Source: an uncultured Proteiniphilum sp. (GTDB taxonomy: Bacteria; Bacteroidota; Bacteroidia; Bacteroidales; Dysgonomonadaceae). Taken from it: 20,711 bases of DNA. This document shows positions 6,967 to 14,794 of the stretch, piece after piece. Below the pieces are notes generated by a model. That model did not search any database and was not told the DNA's origin. It saw only the letters and a program-made list of their open reading frames with translations. The translations under genes and the position numbers were made by a program. Location: the NCBI RefSeq assembly GCF_937873925.1, contig NZ_CALNAT010000045.1, forward strand, positions 1 to 20,711. Direction: 5' to 3'. Numbering within the stretch: position 1 is the first letter of the stretch; each line of letters begins with the position of its first letter.

Positions 6967-8760
6967 ATGAAGTCTCAAAAACAACCATCCACCTTCACCC
7001 TGCTGAGGGGTTATATGGGAAACAAAGGCGCCCTGCTGCCTTTTTCCGTCACGCTCTCAGCTTTAGGAAGCCTGATAGGGATGATACCGTTCGTTTGCGT
7101 ATGGCTTATCATCCGGTTATTGTTCACGCAAGGAGTCACGGCTTCGGGTAGTGAGATCGTCCGTTATGCCTGGTGGGCTTTCGGGTTTTCGATCCTGTTC
7201 ATCGTGTTTTATTTTACGGCGCTGATGTTGTCGCATCTGGCCGCTTTCCGGCTCGAACGGAACCTGCGTTATTCGGCTATGCAGAAAGCGGTGCGCATGC
7301 CGTTGGGTTTTTTTACAAAAAATACGACCGGAAAGATGCGGAAGGTGATCGACGATAACGCCGGTATCGTCCACACATTTGTAGCGCATCAATTACCCGA
7401 CCTGGCCGGCGGCGTGGCGGTGTTTGCCGCCACATTCGTACTGATGTTCGTCTTCGACTGGCGCTTCGGCCTTGCCTGCCTGATCCCGCTCGTGGTTGCT
7501 TTCGCACAATTCTATATGATGATGGGAAGAAACTACGCTACCACCATGCAGCAGTATATGACTTCGCTCGAAGCGATGAATACCGAAGCCGTGGAATATG
7601 TACGCGGAATTCCCGTGGTAAAGGTGTTCCAGCAAACGGTCTATTCGTTCAAGCGGTTTTATGACAGTATCATGGGCTACAACAGGTGGGTGAAGGAATA
7701 TGCCGCTTCCATGCGGAGATCGATGTCGGTCTACACCGTAGCCATTAACGGATTTGCCTTTCTGCTCGTTCCCCTGGCCATTATTCTGATAGCCATGGGT
7801 GGCAACTGGCAGCAAGTTTCGCTGAATTTGATCTTCTACGCACTCATCACGCCGTTCTTCGGGCAATGCATCATGAAACTGATGTATGTCATCGACGGTT
7901 ACCGTCAGGCCGGTGAAGCGGTAATGCGCATCGAAGCGATGACGGATGAAAAACAACAGCTTACAACACTCCGGCCGTTACCGATGCCGACAGCATACGA
8001 TATCCGTTTTAACGATGTTTCCTTCCGTTACGACGGCGCCCCGAAAGATGCGCTTTCTCATATCGACCTGCTCATTCCGCAAGGGAAGACGGTTGCGCTG
8101 GTAGGCGCGTCTGGAAGCGGGAAAACGACCCTGGCCCGGCTTGTCGCCCGTTTCTGGGATGCCGGCCGTGGAGAAGTATCCATTGGGGGTGTCGATGCAA
8201 AACAGATCCATCCCGACGAACTGATGCGACACATTTCGTTCGTATTTCAAAACACCGAACTTTTCAAAACCTCCATCCGCGATAATATTCTTTACGGCAA
8301 ACCCGATGCTATGCCGGAAGAGATCGGCCGTGCCATCGAACTGGCGCAATGCCGCGAGATCATCGACAAGCTGCCAGGGGGCCTCGATACGAAAATCGGT
8401 ACGGAAGGCATTTACCTTTCGGGTGGGGAACAGCAGCGCGTTGCCTTGGCGAGGGCCTTCCTGAAGGATGCGCCTGTTGTGCTCCTCGACGAGGCCACCG
8501 CTTTTGCCGATCCCGAGAATGAGCAGGAGATACAGCGGGCGCTACGACGTCTGATGCGCGGTAAGACCGTGGTGATGATCGCTCACCGCCTCACTTCTGT
8601 AACGGACGCCGATACGATCGTCGTGATGGACGAAGGGCGTATCGCCGAACAGGGAACGCATCCCCAACTGCTGCAAAAAGAGGGCGTTTACCGCCGTATG
8701 TGGGACGAATACCAACAATCGGTCCGATGGGCCATCAAAAAGGAGACAAAACATGCTTAA
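6967..8760 (+). CDS. ABC transporter, fused permease and ATPase (first half-transporter)
   Basis: An inner-membrane half-transporter of 597 residues. The membrane domain occupies about 1-320 with six helices, and the ATPase domain about 345-580. Walker A GASGSGKT is at 380-387, the Q-loop Gln at 428, signature LSGGEQ at 484-489, Walker B VVLLDE at 504-509 and the switch His at 540. The D-loop region reads TAFADPENE; from memory this wording is typical of the siderophore-associated YbtPQ/IrtAB-like group, which includes importers despite an exporter fold. Substrate is inferred, not shown. It overlaps the next gene by 8 nt (ATGCTTAA), so the two are translationally coupled and very likely form a heterodimer. 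Expression should come from the operator-promoter repeat at 6801-6881. Confidence 0.92.
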   Translation: MKSQKQPSTFTLLRGYMGNKGALLPFSVTLSALGSLIGMIPFVCVWLIIRLLFTQGVTASGSEIVRYAWWAFGFSILFIVFYFTALMLSHLAAFRLERNLRYSAMQKAVRMPLGFFTKNTTGKMRKVIDDNAGIVHTFVAHQLPDLAGGVAVFAATFVLMFVFDWRFGLACLIPLVVAFAQFYMMMGRNYATTMQQYMTSLEAMNTEAVEYVRGIPVVKVFQQTVYSFKRFYDSIMGYNRWVKEYAASMRRSMSVYTVAINGFAFLLVPLAIILIAMGGNWQQVSLNLIFYALITPFFGQCIMKLMYVIDGYRQAGEAVMRIEAMTDEKQQLTTLRPLPMPTAYDIRFNDVSFRYDGAPKDALSHIDLLIPQGKTVALVGASGSGKTTLARLVARFWDAGRGEVSIGGVDAKQIHPDELMRHISFVFQNTELFKTSIRDNILYGKPDAMPEEIGRAIELAQCREIIDKLPGGLDTKIGTEGIYLSGGEQQRVALARAFLKDAPVVLLDEATAFADPENEQEIQRALRRLMRGKTVVMIAHRLTSVTDADTIVVMDEGRIAEQGTHPQLLQKEGVYRRMWDEYQQSVRWAIKKETKHA

Positions 8761-10498
8761 ATATATACAAAAACGTTTCGCCATGAGCGAACAGGGCGCC
8801 AAAGATTTTATCAAAGGAGCGTTATGGACTACTTTACAGAATTTTTCGTTCATGCTGCCGGTAATTTTGGTGTATCTCTTCCTGGAACACATCCTGGCTC
8901 CCTATCTGAACGGACAGGAAGCCGTAATTTCCTCTCTCTGGCCCTATATCGTATTCAGTATATTATCGGTCGCCACCGTCTATGTGATAGCCTGGCATCA
9001 ATACAACAATACCTACATCAGCGTATATAATGAAAGCGCCGTACGCCGTATATCGCTTGCTGAGAAATTACGCAAACTGCCTCTTTCATACTTCGGAGAG
9101 AGAAACCTGTCCGATCTTACCTCGACGGTCATGCAGGATGCCACAGACCTGGAACATACTTTTTCACATGCCGTTCCCCAATTGGTGGGATCCCTTGTCA
9201 CGCTGGCACTGGCAATGGCCGGGTTGAGTTTTTTGAACTGGCAACTGGCGATCGCCGTCTTTTGGGTGGTTCCCGTAGCATTGATGCTCCTCCAAATCAC
9301 CAGACGGATGCAAACCAAAGAACATCGGGCGGGTTATTTACTGAAACGCGCGGTCACCGAGAAGATACAGGAGGGTATCCGGCAGGTTCAGGAGATCAAA
9401 TCGTATGGGCACGAAGAGGCCTATCTTCACGAACTGTCCGGGGTACAGGCCCGGTTTGAGAAAGCGCAAATCAAAGGCGAACTGCTCATCGGGGTGATCA
9501 TTAATGCCGCTCATTCCCTTATCAAGTTAGGAATACCTACGTTGATACTGGTCGGGGCAACCTTATTGCTCGACGGCAATGTTGATTTCCTGACGTACCT
9601 GTTCTTCCTGGTCCTTTCTTCCGTGATCTTCAATCCGCTGCTGAATGCGTTGGAACACGGTGCGGTCCTTTTCTTTCTCGATATACGTATCAACCGGATG
9701 AAAGAAATCATGGATCTGCCCGTACAAAGCGGAACGACCGGTTATCACGTGGACGATTACACCATTCGTTTTAACCGTGTCGGCTTTTCCTATAAAGACG
9801 GCGAGGGAAAAGTACTGCACGACGTCTCGTTCGAAGCCCGCCAGGGCGAAGTGACCGCATTGATCGGTCCTTCGGGCGGTGGCAAAAGTACAGCCGCAAA
9901 ACTGGCCGCCCGCTTCTGGGATGTAAACAATGGCTCCATTACTCTGGGAGGTACGGATATCACCACTATTGATCCCGAAACGTTATTGAAAAACTATTCG
10001 ATCGTTTTTCAGGATGTCGTGCTGTTTAATGCCTCGGTGATGGACAATATCCGAATCGGCAAAAAAGACGCGAGCGACGGAGAAGTGTTGTGCGCGGCGC
10101 ATGCCGCCCGGTGCGATGATTTTGTACACAATCTCCCGCAGGGATACCGGACCATTATCGGTGAAAACGGCAGTACGCTTTCGGGTGGGGAGCGGCAACG
10201 CATATCTATTGCCCGCGCACTGCTGAAAGATGCGCCTATCGTATTGCTGGACGAGGCGACGGCTTCGGTGGATGCCGAGAACGAAACCAAAATACAGGCC
10301 GGCATATCGGAACTGGTCACAGGCCGCACGGTGCTGATCATCGCCCACCGCATGCGCACCGTAGCCAATGCCGATAAGGTGGTTGTACTCAAGGAGGGGC
10401 AGGTGGTCGAACAGGGCACCCCACAGGAGCTATTAAAGAAAAACGGCGGAGTATATAAGAATATGGTCGAATTGCAAACGCCGCATAACCGCGAATAG
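8753..10498 (+). CDS. ABC transporter, fused permease and ATPase (second half-transporter)
   Basis: Partner of the preceding half-transporter, 581 residues. The membrane domain (about 25-310) precedes an ATPase domain (about 335-570) with Walker A GPSGGGKST at 372-380, Q-loop Gln420, signature LSGGERQ at 476-482, Walker B IVLLDE at 496-501 and switch His532. Both nucleotide sites therefore look competent, unlike heterodimeric exporters with one degenerate site. The ATG overlaps the stop of the upstream gene, and its cytosolic N-terminus (MLKYIQKRFAMSEQGAKDF) is of the kind seen in YbtQ/IrtB-like partners. Likely cargo is a metal chelate, siderophore or small hydrophobic compound, inferred from family and from the PepSY protein that follows. 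Confidence 0.92.
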   Translation: MLKYIQKRFAMSEQGAKDFIKGALWTTLQNFSFMLPVILVYLFLEHILAPYLNGQEAVISSLWPYIVFSILSVATVYVIAWHQYNNTYISVYNESAVRRISLAEKLRKLPLSYFGERNLSDLTSTVMQDATDLEHTFSHAVPQLVGSLVTLALAMAGLSFLNWQLAIAVFWVVPVALMLLQITRRMQTKEHRAGYLLKRAVTEKIQEGIRQVQEIKSYGHEEAYLHELSGVQARFEKAQIKGELLIGVIINAAHSLIKLGIPTLILVGATLLLDGNVDFLTYLFFLVLSSVIFNPLLNALEHGAVLFFLDIRINRMKEIMDLPVQSGTTGYHVDDYTIRFNRVGFSYKDGEGKVLHDVSFEARQGEVTALIGPSGGGKSTAAKLAARFWDVNNGSITLGGTDITTIDPETLLKNYSIVFQDVVLFNASVMDNIRIGKKDASDGEVLCAAHAARCDDFVHNLPQGYRTIIGENGSTLSGGERQRISIARALLKDAPIVLLDEATASVDAENETKIQAGISELVTGRTVLIIAHRMRTVANADKVVVLKEGQVVEQGTPQELLKKNGGVYKNMVELQTPHNRE

Positions 10499-10700
10499 CC
10501 TGCTTGCTTTATGCAGAAAGAGATTAAATATGCAAGCATCACCAACAAACTAAAGGATTTTGTGAAGTGATATTTTATTTTCACGATAAAGTTGTCGGCT
10601 CTCGCTGGACAAACCATTACATCTTGTCCCGAATCTACCCACTAATGGGGATTGAAAGATGAACATATGGGTATTAACTTTGTGGCGGTATTAAAAGGGA
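10499..10700 (+). other. Gap between the ABC pair and the PepSY gene; inverted repeats only
   Basis: The 289 bases between the ABC operon and the PepSY gene begin with TGCTTGC (10501-10507) that can pair with GCAAGCA (10532-10538) across a 24-nt loop without a T run, so it is at best a weak terminator. GGACAA (10607-10612) and TTGTCC (10624-10629) form a 6-bp inverted repeat with an 11-nt spacer that could be an operator. No full TAnnTTTG promoter was found, so it is unclear whether the PepSY gene has its own promoter. Confidence 0.4.
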
Positions 10701-10751
10701 ATGATCATTGTTCTGGTTGCTTTTATTCTGCTGGCCGTTTATCTGTGGTAG
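10701..10751 (+). CDS. Sixteen-codon hydrophobic ORF upstream of the PepSY gene
   Basis: ATG at 10701 opens a 16-residue, wholly hydrophobic peptide (MIIVLVAFILLAVYLW) ended by TAG at 10749-10751. It is in the same frame as the PepSY gene, and the bases from the TAG to its ATG at 10788 contain no further stop and would read VASKKKAKRLIL. It may be a tiny membrane protein, a leader peptide, or the first part of a gene cut by a nonsense change. A purine stretch (AAAAGGGA) precedes the ATG. Evidence is only its composition and position. Confidence 0.25.
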   Translation: MIIVLVAFILLAVYLW

Positions 10752-10787
10752 GTAGCTTCAAAGAAAAAAGCAAAACGACTAATTTTA

Positions 10788-12329
10788 ATGAAAGAGAAAA
10801 AGAAGAAGTCAAGCAAACGAATGCGTAAATGGCACAAGTGGTTGGGGCTGTTTTTCGCATTTTTTATTATCATGTTTTCCATTTCGGGAATATTGCTCAA
10901 CCACCGGAAAGCGATTTCGGGATTAGATATTTCGCACTCTGTTCTGCCTAAAGACTACCGCTACGAAAATTGGAATAACGGCGCGGTAAAAGGAACTATC
11001 AGGTTGACGCCCGAATTGGTGTTGATGTACGGCGGCGGAGGGGTGTGGCTAACCGATACGCTCGGCTCACGTTTCGAGGCTTTTGTCGACGGAATGCCCA
11101 AAGGAGCCGATAACCGGATGATAAACAGCATGGTCCATACACCCAATGACGAGGTATTCGCCGTGGCCACTTTCGGATTGTACCGGTTGGATAAGGAGAA
11201 TAATCTATGGCTGGATATCTCGGAGCGGATAGATTCACATGAACGTTTTTGCGATTTAGTCGTCAAAGGCGATTCGTTGATCTTGCTTACCCGTTCAAAC
11301 ATATTTGTTGCGACGGCTCCTTACGAACAGTTCGATAAAATAACCCTCGCTGTCCCCGACGATTACAAGCGCGAAGCTACGCTGTTCAGGACAATGTGGA
11401 CATTGCACAGTGGCGAGCTTTTGGGGTTGGCTGGCAAATTGTTTGTTGATTTGTTGGGTATTGTCGTTATTGTATTAAGTGTTACGGGGGTGTTGCTTAC
11501 CATTTTCCCGAAAATAGCAAAACGGCGCAGAAAGAAACAACTACCTACAAAGGCGCAGTCAGACGCTTATAAAGCCACGTTGAAATGGCATAACAAACCG
11601 GGCGTTATATTATTCGTTTTCTTTCTGATACTGACTGTTTCCGGCACTTTCCTTCGTCCGCCTTTGCTGATCGCCATTATACGGACAAAGGTGAAGACCA
11701 TACCCGGCACTGTGTTGCATAAACCCAACGTTTGGTACGACAAATTGCGTACATTACGTTACGATGCTTTTGAAAAAGATTGGATATTGTATTCGTCCGA
11801 CGGTTTTTTTAGCCTCAAAGACTTGGAGGGTACGCCCGTGAAGATGAGAAAAATACCACCCATTAGCATTATGGGAGTCAATGTGTTGGAACAAACCGAT
11901 ACGACGACCTGGCTGGCAGGGTCATTCAGCGGGATATATTATTGGGATAGGCAGACAGGCGAGAGTCTCGACGCTTATACGATGAAGAAAGTAGCGCCCC
12001 GCCGTCCCGGTCCCCCTACATTAAGCAATGCCGTTAGCGGTTATTCGTCCGATTTCGGCGACAAGCAGGTGGTGTTCGATTATTCCAAAGGTGCCAAACT
12101 GCTTCATTCGGACGAGCCTTTTATCCCGATGCCCGTTTTTATCCGTAAAGAGGGAAAGATGTCGTTGTGGCATCTGAGCCTTGAAGTACACGTCGGACGG
12201 ATTTATAAACCTCTTTTGGGCGTGCTTACCGATTTGTTTATCTTCCTGTCGGGGGTGATATTCACCACCATTCTTGTTTCGGGCTACATTGTTTACCGCC
12301 GGCGCCATAAAAAGAGAAAACGGGGTTAG
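10788..12329 (+). CDS. PepSY-associated TM-helix membrane protein (reductase-like)
   Basis: An inner-membrane protein of 513 residues with the PepSY-TM layout. There is a basic N-terminus, helix 1 at about 18-38 (WLGLFFAFFIIMFSISGILL), a large periplasmic part, helices at about 222-247 and 275-295, and a last helix at about 475-503 ending in RRRHKKRKRG. Conserved histidines flank the helices (His16 in RKWHKWLG, His39 in LLNHRK, and one in KWHNKPG), as expected for haem-binding members that reduce ferric chelates. In Bacteroidetes such proteins often accompany siderophore or haem uptake genes. Lying 289 nt behind the siderophore-class ABC pair supports, but does not prove, a role in iron release or reduction. 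It converges on the FKBP gene with 38 nt between stops. Confidence 0.85.
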   Translation: MKEKKKKSSKRMRKWHKWLGLFFAFFIIMFSISGILLNHRKAISGLDISHSVLPKDYRYENWNNGAVKGTIRLTPELVLMYGGGGVWLTDTLGSRFEAFVDGMPKGADNRMINSMVHTPNDEVFAVATFGLYRLDKENNLWLDISERIDSHERFCDLVVKGDSLILLTRSNIFVATAPYEQFDKITLAVPDDYKREATLFRTMWTLHSGELLGLAGKLFVDLLGIVVIVLSVTGVLLTIFPKIAKRRRKKQLPTKAQSDAYKATLKWHNKPGVILFVFFLILTVSGTFLRPPLLIAIIRTKVKTIPGTVLHKPNVWYDKLRTLRYDAFEKDWILYSSDGFFSLKDLEGTPVKMRKIPPISIMGVNVLEQTDTTTWLAGSFSGIYYWDRQTGESLDAYTMKKVAPRRPGPPTLSNAVSGYSSDFGDKQVVFDYSKGAKLLHSDEPFIPMPVFIRKEGKMSLWHLSLEVHVGRIYKPLLGVLTDLFIFLSGVIFTTILVSGYIVYRRRHKKRKRG

Positions 12330-12367
12330 CGGTGTTATTGGGCCCCTTTCATGAAATTGCCGTATAC

Positions 12368-12910
12368 TTACTCTTTTACAATGCCGACCAGTTCCACTTC
12401 AAAAACCAGCGTGGTGTAGGCTTCGATATTGCCCTGTTTTGTGGCTCCATATCCCAGTTTCCATGGAATCCAGATTTCCCATTTGTCGCCGACCTGCATA
12501 TGTTGCAGGGCGGTAGAGAAACCGTCTACAAATTGATTTACCTTCAGGGTAAGGAAAGTATTCCTCTCTGTGGAATCGAAAACCACTTTGTTGTAAATGG
12601 TGTTCCCCTGGTCATCTTTATAAGTATCTTCCAAGCGTGACCAGTCGCGTTTGAACCAACCGGTATAGCGTACCTTTACCGTCTCGTTGAAAAAAGGCGT
12701 GGCTCCGTTTCCCGATTCGATCACCGTATACATGATGAAGCCCTGTTTCGATGCGGATTCGATTTTTTCATATGCTGGATCATTGGCAATTGTATTGAAC
12801 TGCGCCTCATTGTCGAGTTTCCATTTGTCGTCGAACGTTTCCGTCTTGTCGCATGAGGCAAAAAGAATAGCTGCGCAGAGGCTGATGATCAGGGATAGTT
12901 GTTTCTTCAT
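12368..12910 (-). CDS. FKBP-type peptidyl-prolyl cis-trans isomerase lipoprotein
   Basis: A 180-residue lipoprotein with signal peptide and lipobox LFASC (Cys20), followed by a linker and one FKBP domain at about 77-177. Domain landmarks are VKVRYTGWF (78-86), VFDST (110-114), QFVDGFSTALQHMQVGDKW (126-144), IPWKLGYGA (148-156) and the closing strand TLVFEVELVGI. The position equivalent to the pocket tryptophan of FKBP12 is Phe131. A longer loop of about 20 residues lies between the first strand and VFDST. It should assist folding of periplasmic or outer-membrane proteins. Its ATG lies 12 nt after the glycyl-tRNA synthetase stop, so the two are almost certainly one operon. Confidence 0.92.
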   Translation of the reverse strand: MKKQLSLIISLCAAILFASCDKTETFDDKWKLDNEAQFNTIANDPAYEKIESASKQGFIMYTVIESGNGATPFFNETVKVRYTGWFKRDWSRLEDTYKDDQGNTIYNKVVFDSTERNTFLTLKVNQFVDGFSTALQHMQVGDKWEIWIPWKLGYGATKQGNIEAYTTLVFEVELVGIVKE

Positions 12911-12922
12911 TGTTGTGGTTTT

Positions 12923-14467
12923 TTATGCTGACAGTTGTTTCAGCAAATTTTTCATATCGGTTTTTTCGGCAATAGTCCGCTGCAGTAAATCGATGGAGAC
13001 CCTTTCCTGTTCCATCGTGTCGCGATAACGGACGGTTACCGTGTGGTCTTCGAGCGTCTGGTGGTCGATAGTGGCGCAGAAAGGGGTTCCGATGGCGTCC
13101 TGGCGGCGGTAGCGCTTGCCGATGCTGTCTTTCTCATCGTATTGACAGGCGAAGCTGAATTTGAGGTCATTCATGATCTCACGCGCTTTTTCGGGCAGCC
13201 CGTCCTTTTTCACCAGCGGGAGTATAGCCAGCTTGACCGGTGCAAGGGTAGGGGGGAGCTTCAGCAGTACGCGGGTCTCACCGTCTTCCAGTGTCTCTTC
13301 GTGGTAAGAGGCGGCCAGAACAGAGAGAAACATCCTGTCCACTCCGATGGAGGTTTCCACCACATAGGGTACGTACGATTTTCCCTGTTCCGGATCGAAG
13401 TACTGCATTTTCTTGCCGGAATATTTTTCGTGCTGGCTCAGGTCGAAGTCGGTGCGCGAGTGAATACCCTCTACCTCCTTGAAGCCGAACGGCATCTCGA
13501 ACTCGATGTCGGTGGCGGCATTGGCATAGTGCGCCAGTTTGTCGTGATCGTGAAACCGGTATTTTTCCCCACCGAAGCCCAGTGCCTGGTGCCATTTCAT
13601 GCGGAGCTGTTTCCAATGCTCAAACCATTGCAGCTCCTCACCGGGGGTAACGAAGAACTGCATCTCCATCTGTTCGAATTCCCGCATACGGAAGATGAAC
13701 TGACGGGCTACGATCTCATTGCGGAACGCTTTCCCGATCTGGGCGATACCGAAGGGAATCTTCATCCGCCCGGTTTTCTGTACGTTCAGGAAGTTCACGA
13801 AGATACCCTGCGCTGTTTCGGGACGCAGATAAACTTTCATGGCGCCGTCGGCCGTCGATCCCATCTCGGTGGAAAACATCAGGTTGAACTGCCGCACTTC
13901 CGTCCAGTTACGTGTTCCGCTCACGGGGCAGACAATTTCGCAATCGACAATGATCTGGCGAAGTTCTTCCAGATTATTGTCATTTAGTGCCTTGGCGAAT
14001 CGGGTATGGATTTCGTCCCGTTTCTGCCGGTTTTCCAGCACGCGCGGATTGGTCTCACGGAACATCGCTTCGTCGAACTGGTCGCCAAACCGCTTCGCCG
14101 CTTTCTGCACCTCTTTCTCTATCTTTTCGTCGTATTTGGCCAGATGGTCTTCAATCAGCACATCAGCCCGATACCGTTTTTTACTGTCCCTGTTATCGAT
14201 GAGCGGATCGTTGAAAGCATCCACATGTCCCGATGCCTTCCAGATGGTAGGATGCATAAAGATGGCAGAATCGATCCCTACCACATTCTCGTGCAGCAGC
14301 ACCATGCTATCCCACCAGTATTTTTTAAGGTTGTTCTTGAGCTCTACACCCATCTGCCCGTAATCATATACGGCGCTCAATCCGTCATAAATTTCACTCG
14401 ACTGGAATACATACCCATATTCCTTGCAATGCGATACCAGTTTCTTAAAAACGTCGTCCTGTGCCAT
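12923..14467 (-). CDS. glyQS: Glycyl-tRNA synthetase, dimeric (alpha2) type
   Basis: This class II enzyme charges tRNA-Gly in the cytosol. From the chosen start (514 residues) it opens MAQDDVFKKLVSHCKEYG and carries the family's HPTIWKASGHV near 72-81, RPETAQGIF at 215-223, motif 2 around FRNEI (248-252) with the REFEQME stretch, motif 3 as GVDR (375-378), and an anticodon-binding domain at about 405-500 (LAPVKLAILPL onward). This is the single-chain archaeal/eukaryotic-like form found in Bacteroidetes, not the alpha2beta2 glyQ+glyS form. Two in-frame ATGs upstream (14497, 14482) would add 10 or 5 residues, but MAQxDVFKK is the usual family N-terminus, so 14467 is preferred. It leads an operon with the FKBP lipoprotein. 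Confidence 0.95.
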   Translation of the reverse strand: MAQDDVFKKLVSHCKEYGYVFQSSEIYDGLSAVYDYGQMGVELKNNLKKYWWDSMVLLHENVVGIDSAIFMHPTIWKASGHVDAFNDPLIDNRDSKKRYRADVLIEDHLAKYDEKIEKEVQKAAKRFGDQFDEAMFRETNPRVLENRQKRDEIHTRFAKALNDNNLEELRQIIVDCEIVCPVSGTRNWTEVRQFNLMFSTEMGSTADGAMKVYLRPETAQGIFVNFLNVQKTGRMKIPFGIAQIGKAFRNEIVARQFIFRMREFEQMEMQFFVTPGEELQWFEHWKQLRMKWHQALGFGGEKYRFHDHDKLAHYANAATDIEFEMPFGFKEVEGIHSRTDFDLSQHEKYSGKKMQYFDPEQGKSYVPYVVETSIGVDRMFLSVLAASYHEETLEDGETRVLLKLPPTLAPVKLAILPLVKKDGLPEKAREIMNDLKFSFACQYDEKDSIGKRYRRQDAIGTPFCATIDHQTLEDHTVTVRYRDTMEQERVSIDLLQRTIAEKTDMKNLLKQLSA

Positions 14468-14794
14468 AAATTTTGTCTGCATGCTTCCGGTCTGCACGGT
14501 AACAGCCTTTCACCTGCGTTACATATTAATTTCTATATATTCACTATTTCAACCTGCAAAGTAAGCTTTTTTTTTCTATATTTTTGCTATCATTCTTCTT
14601 AAAGATAAATAATGATAGGGCCGGGACAAATGCTACGGAGAAAAATCGTACATTTGCAATTGGAATATACGATTACTATCGTGTCAATAATAAAAACCGC
14701 CGGATAATCTATCCGGCGTGCTGTTGATACTTTTCACTTTTCGTTATTCACTATTAGTTTTTCTACGACCAATCTTCAAAATTTTCAGGGAAAT
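14468..14794. other. Divergent intergenic region between glyQS and the flippase gene
   Basis: This holds no gene that I can support. On the plus strand there are two -7-like boxes, TATTTTTG at 14579-14586 and TACATTTG at 14649-14656, neither with a clear -33 TTG. A strong hairpin is at 14698-14718. Bases about 14739-14760 (TTTTCACTTTTCGTTATTCAC) are low-complexity, word-like spacer. No convincing promoter for glyQS was found on the minus strand; TTACTTTG (14557-14564) is one base off. Confidence 0.5.
14691..14718 (-). terminator. Hairpin with minus-strand T run; terminator with no obvious gene
   Basis: CGCCGGATA (14698-14706) pairs perfectly over 9 bp with TATCCGGCG (14710-14718) around a 3-nt loop. 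On the minus strand the hairpin is followed by GTTTTTA, the form of a rho-independent terminator. No leftward gene precedes it, since the flippase to its right runs rightward. On the plus strand, flanking GTGTCAA (14680-14686) can also pair with TTGATAC (14724-14730), which extends the structure. Confidence 0.6.

Noticed and set aside
7393..7956. Leftward 187-codon open frame inside the first ABC gene
   Set aside because: His/Arg-rich sequence typical of an antisense shadow of a membrane protein gene.
10501..10538. Terminator after the ABC pair
   Set aside because: The stem is only 7 bp with a 24-nt loop and has no T run, so it gives no good reason to separate the PepSY gene from the operon.
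13043..13987. Long rightward open frame of 314 codons opposite glyQS
   Set aside because: It is antisense to conserved synthetase motifs, has no family resemblance, and is explained by codon bias of the true gene.
14006..14602. Rightward open frame of 198 codons opposite the glyQS start
   Set aside because: Mostly antisense to the synthetase; the protein has no recognisable features.
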